Positions 33,210 to 36,470 of a stretch of DNA of 36,470 nucleotides are shown here, one piece after another. The stretch is from Ferruginibacter sp. Its GTDB lineage: Bacteria; Bacteroidota; Bacteroidia; Chitinophagales; Chitinophagaceae. Every line of letters begins with the position of its first letter. Position 1 is the stretch's first letter. The stretch covers positions 1 to 36,470 of the forward strand of contig JAURWD010000069.1 in the NCBI GenBank assembly GCA_030655145.1. Direction: 5' to 3'. The position numbers and the translations under genes were made by a program. The notes under the pieces are model-generated. The model was not told the origin of the DNA, did no database searches, and saw only the letters and a program-made list of their open reading frames with translations.

Positions 33210-33243
33210 GGGCTGTGTTTCTACACGGCCCTATCTCTTTTTT
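33210..33243 (+). terminator. Terminator-like hairpin with no upstream gene on its strand
   Basis: GGGCTGTGT (33210-33218) pairs with ACACGGCCC (33223-33231), 9 bp with one G-U pair and a 4-base loop, followed by TATCTCTTTTTT. The other side carries an A run (33202-33208), so it could work in either direction. No gene on the plus strand ends nearby, so it may close an unannotated small RNA or insulate glgB. Confidence 0.55.
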
Positions 33244-33354
33244 AGAGAATTCGTCTTTCTTTTTCTTTAGGACACACATTGACGTTAGCAATCAAGAATT
33301 ATCCAATAATAAAACACATGTTCCCGCTTGTTGTGATAGTTGCTTGTATTAATT

Positions 33355-33366
33355 AAACGATCGTTT
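33355..33366. promoter_or_regulatory. Perfect palindrome upstream of glgB (possible operator)
   Basis: AAACGATCGTTT is a perfect 12-bp palindrome 66 bases before the glgB start codon. Its form, with two CG steps and A/T ends, would suit a dimeric repressor of the LacI or TetR type. No regulator gene is close by, so the assignment is speculative. Confidence 0.35.
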
Positions 33367-33432
33367 GAGATAAAACATATCAATGTTTCCAAGCTTTAAT
33401 TTATAACTTAGTATCTCAACCACACCACTGCC

Positions 33433-35439
33433 GTGAATAAGATCATAAAGCTTCCCATTATCCAGGAGGATCCCTGGCTCGACCCGTATATACGTGACGT
33501 GCATGATCGCTTTGTACGGTTTAATAAAGCCTTGAATGATATACAGGCAGCAGAAGGTAGTTTGCTCAATTTCGCGAGAGCACACTTTTATTACGGGATC
33601 AATTTTAGTCCCGATCGTAACGGATGGGTCTACCGGGAATGGGCACCAAACGCTGATAAACTTTTCTTAACCGGTGACTTTAATGAGTGGAGTCGAACAT
33701 CCCACCCGCTTGAATTAAATGAAAAAGGTGATTGGGAGATCTTTCTGCCATACGCGGCCTATAAAGATAGTTTCCTGCATGAGTCAAAAGTAAAAGTGAC
33801 TATTCACTCATCCAAAGGTGTAACAGATAGAATTCCCGCGTATATCCGCAGGGTAATACAGGACCCACTCACGCATGATTTTTCCGGCCAGCTTTGGTTC
33901 CCGGAAAAGGCGTTTGAATGGACGAGCAATTTTATGCTGGCTGAAAATGTACAATATCCAATTATTTATGAGTGTCATGTCGGCATGGCGCAGGAAGCAG
34001 AAAAGGTTGGCACTTACCTGGAATTTGCAGATAACATATTGCCGCGGATCAAAGAAGGCGGATACACTGCCATTCAACTGATGGCGGTAATGGAACATCC
34101 TTATTATGGATCGTTCGGTTACCACGTTTCAAATTTTTTCTGTCCCTCTTCCCGCTTCGGAACGCCTGAAGAATTAAAGTACCTGGTTGATAAAGCACAT
34201 AATATGGGCATCGCCGTTATTATGGATATCGTGCATTCTCATGCCGTCAAAAACCTGGCTGAAGGGTTAAACGAATTTGATGGCAGTGAACATCAGTATT
34301 TCCATCCTGGTCCACGCGGTTATCATGATGGCTGGGATTCTAAATTATTCGATTATGGAAAATGGGAAGTGAAAAAATTCCTGTTGTCCAACGTGCGTTA
34401 TTGGCTGGAGGAATTTCATTTTGATGGTTATCGTTTTGATGGTGTAACCTCAATGCTTTATTTCCATCATGGGTCCACAACTTTTGACAATTATGATAAG
34501 TATTTTAAAGATGGCGTTGACTGGGATGCGATCACCTACCTGCAATTGGCAAATGAGGTGATTCACCAATTCAAACAAAATGCATTATCCATTGCGGAAG
34601 ACGTGAGCGGTATGCCGGGCCTTTGTAGGAAGCCTGAAGACGGCGGTGTAGGGTTTGATTTTCGCCTCGCAATGGGGATACCAGATTATTGGATCAAGAT
34701 TCTGAAAGAACGCTCGGACGAAGATTGGGACATTCATGAAATGTGGGGTGTGTTAAGTAACCGGCGATACAAGGAAAAAACGATTGCTTATGCCGAATCA
34801 CACGACCAGGCATTGGTGGGCGACAAAACCATTGCCTTTTGGCTGATGGATAAGGACATGTATTTTCATATGCATGTAGATGATCAAAACATGGTGATCG
34901 ATCGCGGCATTGCGTTGCATAAATTACTCCGCCTTTTTACCATTAGCTCCGGTGGTGAAGGTTATCTCAATTTCATGGGAAATGAGTTTGGCCACCCTGA
35001 GTGGGTAGATTTTCCGAGAGTTGGCAACGACTGGAGTCATCAATACGCCCGGCGTCAATGGTCATTGTCCGACAATCGCGATTTGAAGTATAAATATTTT
35101 GGTAACTGGGACAGGGCAATGATCTACCTGGTACGTAATCATCGGGTGCTTTCCACAACAGGGGCCAAACAACTGCACATGGATTCGACCAACAAGGTGA
35201 TCGCGTTTGAAAGAAATAACCTGGTGTTTATCTTCAATTTTAGTCCGGCTAATTCCATCTTTGGTTACCGCTTTTATGTTCCACAAAAAGGTACCTACCG
35301 CATCATCCTTAATTCAGATAAAAAAGATTTTGGTGGGTTTGACCGGGTAGATGATTCAATCGATTACCATACAGACGAACACCAGCAACTGAGTATTTAC
35401 CTCACCAACAGGACAGCATTGGTTTTACAAAAAGTTTGA
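33433..35439 (+). CDS. glgB: 1,4-alpha-glucan branching enzyme, eukaryote-type (GH13)
   Basis: The enzyme introduces alpha-1,6 branches into glycogen. The 668-residue protein has a helical N-terminus, a CBM48 module (about 55-150; YREWAPNADKLFLTGDFNEW) and a GH13 barrel with the catalytic residues visible: nucleophile Asp336 (DGYRFDGV), acid Glu389 (AEDVSG) and His457-Asp458 (AESHDQ). The C-terminal beta domain completes it. The short N-terminus and the GYLNFMGNEFGHPEWVDFPR segment are those of the eukaryotic/GH13_8 type rather than the long E. coli GlgB. The start is a GTG at 33433. No other glycogen genes are nearby. It converges with the hydroxyacid dehydrogenase gene, with no clear terminator between them. 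Confidence 0.95.
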   Translation: MNKIIKLPIIQEDPWLDPYIRDVHDRFVRFNKALNDIQAAEGSLLNFARAHFYYGINFSPDRNGWVYREWAPNADKLFLTGDFNEWSRTSHPLELNEKGDWEIFLPYAAYKDSFLHESKVKVTIHSSKGVTDRIPAYIRRVIQDPLTHDFSGQLWFPEKAFEWTSNFMLAENVQYPIIYECHVGMAQEAEKVGTYLEFADNILPRIKEGGYTAIQLMAVMEHPYYGSFGYHVSNFFCPSSRFGTPEELKYLVDKAHNMGIAVIMDIVHSHAVKNLAEGLNEFDGSEHQYFHPGPRGYHDGWDSKLFDYGKWEVKKFLLSNVRYWLEEFHFDGYRFDGVTSMLYFHHGSTTFDNYDKYFKDGVDWDAITYLQLANEVIHQFKQNALSIAEDVSGMPGLCRKPEDGGVGFDFRLAMGIPDYWIKILKERSDEDWDIHEMWGVLSNRRYKEKTIAYAESHDQALVGDKTIAFWLMDKDMYFHMHVDDQNMVIDRGIALHKLLRLFTISSGGEGYLNFMGNEFGHPEWVDFPRVGNDWSHQYARRQWSLSDNRDLKYKYFGNWDRAMIYLVRNHRVLSTTGAKQLHMDSTNKVIAFERNNLVFIFNFSPANSIFGYRFYVPQKGTYRIILNSDKKDFGGFDRVDDSIDYHTDEHQQLSIYLTNRTALVLQKV

Positions 35440-35472
35440 TAGAATTATTGACTTATTAAATTTTCCAGCAAC

Positions 35473-36456
35473 TCACACAACAATATTTGTCAGCCGGGCT
35501 CCCGCCTCAAATTCGTCAATGTTTGATAGCGTGACCCGGGCAATCTGCGTAAGGGCTTCCTCTGTAAAAAATCCCTGGTGCGAGGTGATCAATACATTTG
35601 GAAAACTTAGGAGGCGCATGATCACATCATCCTGGATAATATTTTCTGACAGGTCATTAAAAAACAATTTTTCTTCCTGTTCGTAAACGTCTAATCCCAG
35701 GTACCCGATACGTCCCGATTTCAATCCCTCAATTGCAGCAGCGGTATTCATCAATGCGCCACGACTGGTGTTGATGATCATCACGCCTTCCTTCATCATA
35801 CCGATCGTATTTGCATCAACGAGGTGACGGGTTTGCTCATTCAACGGGCAATGTAAAGAGATGATATCGGCTTCTTGAAATATGTCAAGCAGCGGAAGAT
35901 ATGATACCCCTTTTGCCGCGGTAGGCTGGTGCGCCACCAGGTCGAAAGCCAGAACGTTGCACCCAAAGCCAAGCATGATGTCACAAAAAACCTGTCCTAT
36001 TTTTCCTGTTCCAATAACTCCAACTGTTTTACCATACAAGTCAAAACCGGTTAGGCGTTCGAGTGAGAAATTGCCTTCCCGTACCCGGTTGTAGGCTTTA
36101 TGGGTCTTCCGGTTGAGCGTTAAAATGAGCGCTACGGCATGTTCGGCCACCGCATGCGGGGAGTATGCAGGAACCCTCACAACTTTAATATTCAGATCCC
36201 GCGCAGCGGAAAGATCTACATTATTGAACCCGGCGCAACGCAAGGCAATTAGCTGAACCCCTGATTCCTTTAACAGCGCAAGTACAAATGCATCTAGTTT
36301 GTCATTTACAAATACACAAACACAGGCACATCCGGCTGCGAGATTTGCCGTCTGCTGATTCAACGGGGCTTCGAAATAAATGATTTCATGCGTCGAAACA
36401 TACCGGTTAAAAAATTGCCGGTCATATGCCTTGGTGGAGAAAAAAGCTATTTTCAT
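35473..36456 (-). CDS. ldhA: D-2-hydroxyacid dehydrogenase, D-lactate dehydrogenase-like
   Basis: A 327-residue NAD-dependent dehydrogenase of the D-isomer family, nearest in layout to fermentative D-lactate dehydrogenase (pyruvate to D-lactate). The substrate-binding part includes RCAGFNNVDL and the VPAYSPHAVAEHAV segment typical of LdhA. The Rossmann motif is GTGKIG; the catalytic residues are Arg in INTSRG, Glu in DVYEQE and His in SHQGFFT. The SHQGFFT ending (rather than PHIG) and the FFNDLSENIIQDD loop support the D-lactate type. The ATG at 36456 gives a normal N-terminus. Only 14 bases remain upstream in the window, so the promoter is not visible. Confidence 0.9.
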   Translation of the reverse strand: MKIAFFSTKAYDRQFFNRYVSTHEIIYFEAPLNQQTANLAAGCACVCVFVNDKLDAFVLALLKESGVQLIALRCAGFNNVDLSAARDLNIKVVRVPAYSPHAVAEHAVALILTLNRKTHKAYNRVREGNFSLERLTGFDLYGKTVGVIGTGKIGQVFCDIMLGFGCNVLAFDLVAHQPTAAKGVSYLPLLDIFQEADIISLHCPLNEQTRHLVDANTIGMMKEGVMIINTSRGALMNTAAAIEGLKSGRIGYLGLDVYEQEEKLFFNDLSENIIQDDVIMRLLSFPNVLITSHQGFFTEEALTQIARVTLSNIDEFEAGARLTNIVV

Positions 36457-36470
36457 CCTGTGAAGTTACC

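Larger units (their letters stand above)
32940..33432. other. 493-base intergenic region between divergent kinase and glgB genes
   Basis: No gene is seen. The region holds a small hairpin at 32962-32978, a terminator-like hairpin at 33210-33243 and a 12-bp palindrome at 33355-33366, listed separately. Between 32980 and 33200 I found no full-consensus promoter. Confidence 0.5.

Noticed and set aside
1..36470. CRISPR arrays, insertion sequences, toxin-antitoxin pairs or phage genes
   Set aside because: No regularly spaced repeats, transposase motifs, terminal inverted repeats or paired small genes of that kind were found anywhere in the window.

Overview
The window looks like a piece of chromosome from a Bacteroidota bacterium, most likely near the Chitinophagaceae. 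The signs are a secreted copper protein with a type IX secretion C-terminal domain, a long PurF-like protein of the kind I know from this phylum, DUF4834, adenylate kinase with a short lid, promoters that fit the Bacteroidota pattern TTTG-N17-19-TAnnTTTG, and almost no Shine-Dalgarno sequences. GC content is moderate and even. I see no insertion sequence, integrase, prophage or CRISPR array.

Layout. 1-943 (minus): N-terminal 314 codons of PaaZ (phenylacetyl-CoA ring-opening pathway), cut by the window edge. 1104-7305: adk, msrB, a 1049-residue secreted beta-propeller protein, a class I/II aminotransferase and a small unknown gene. 7516-10003 (plus): glycosyltransferase, EamA exporter and GNAT acetyltransferase, closely packed. 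10017-13312 (minus): SixA-type phosphatase, PurF-like enzyme and an outer-membrane barrel. 13412-14436: tRNA-Ile2, HAD phosphatase and DUF4834.

14521-20935 is the core of the window: a near-consensus promoter, a short leader containing a strong hairpin, then rimP-nusA-infB, followed by a SurA-like periplasmic chaperone. hflX, a Rieske protein and tRNA-Asn come next. From 22979 to 36456 the content is more accessory: a lipoprotein, a DUF1801 protein, two membrane histidine kinases (one overlapping its response regulator), type II NADH dehydrogenase, three small unknown proteins, a cupredoxin with a type IX secretion signal, a eukaryote-type glycogen branching enzyme and a D-lactate dehydrogenase-like enzyme.

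The window is mostly core metabolism, translation and envelope genes, and I did not find a clear new multi-gene system. The points most worth a second look are the attenuator-like hairpin between the rimP promoter and start codon, the altered amidotransferase loop in the PurF-like protein, a decayed receiver-domain fragment beside the first histidine kinase, an isolated terminator-like hairpin and a 12-bp palindrome upstream of glgB, and a tiny ORF with an unusually perfect Shine-Dalgarno sequence.
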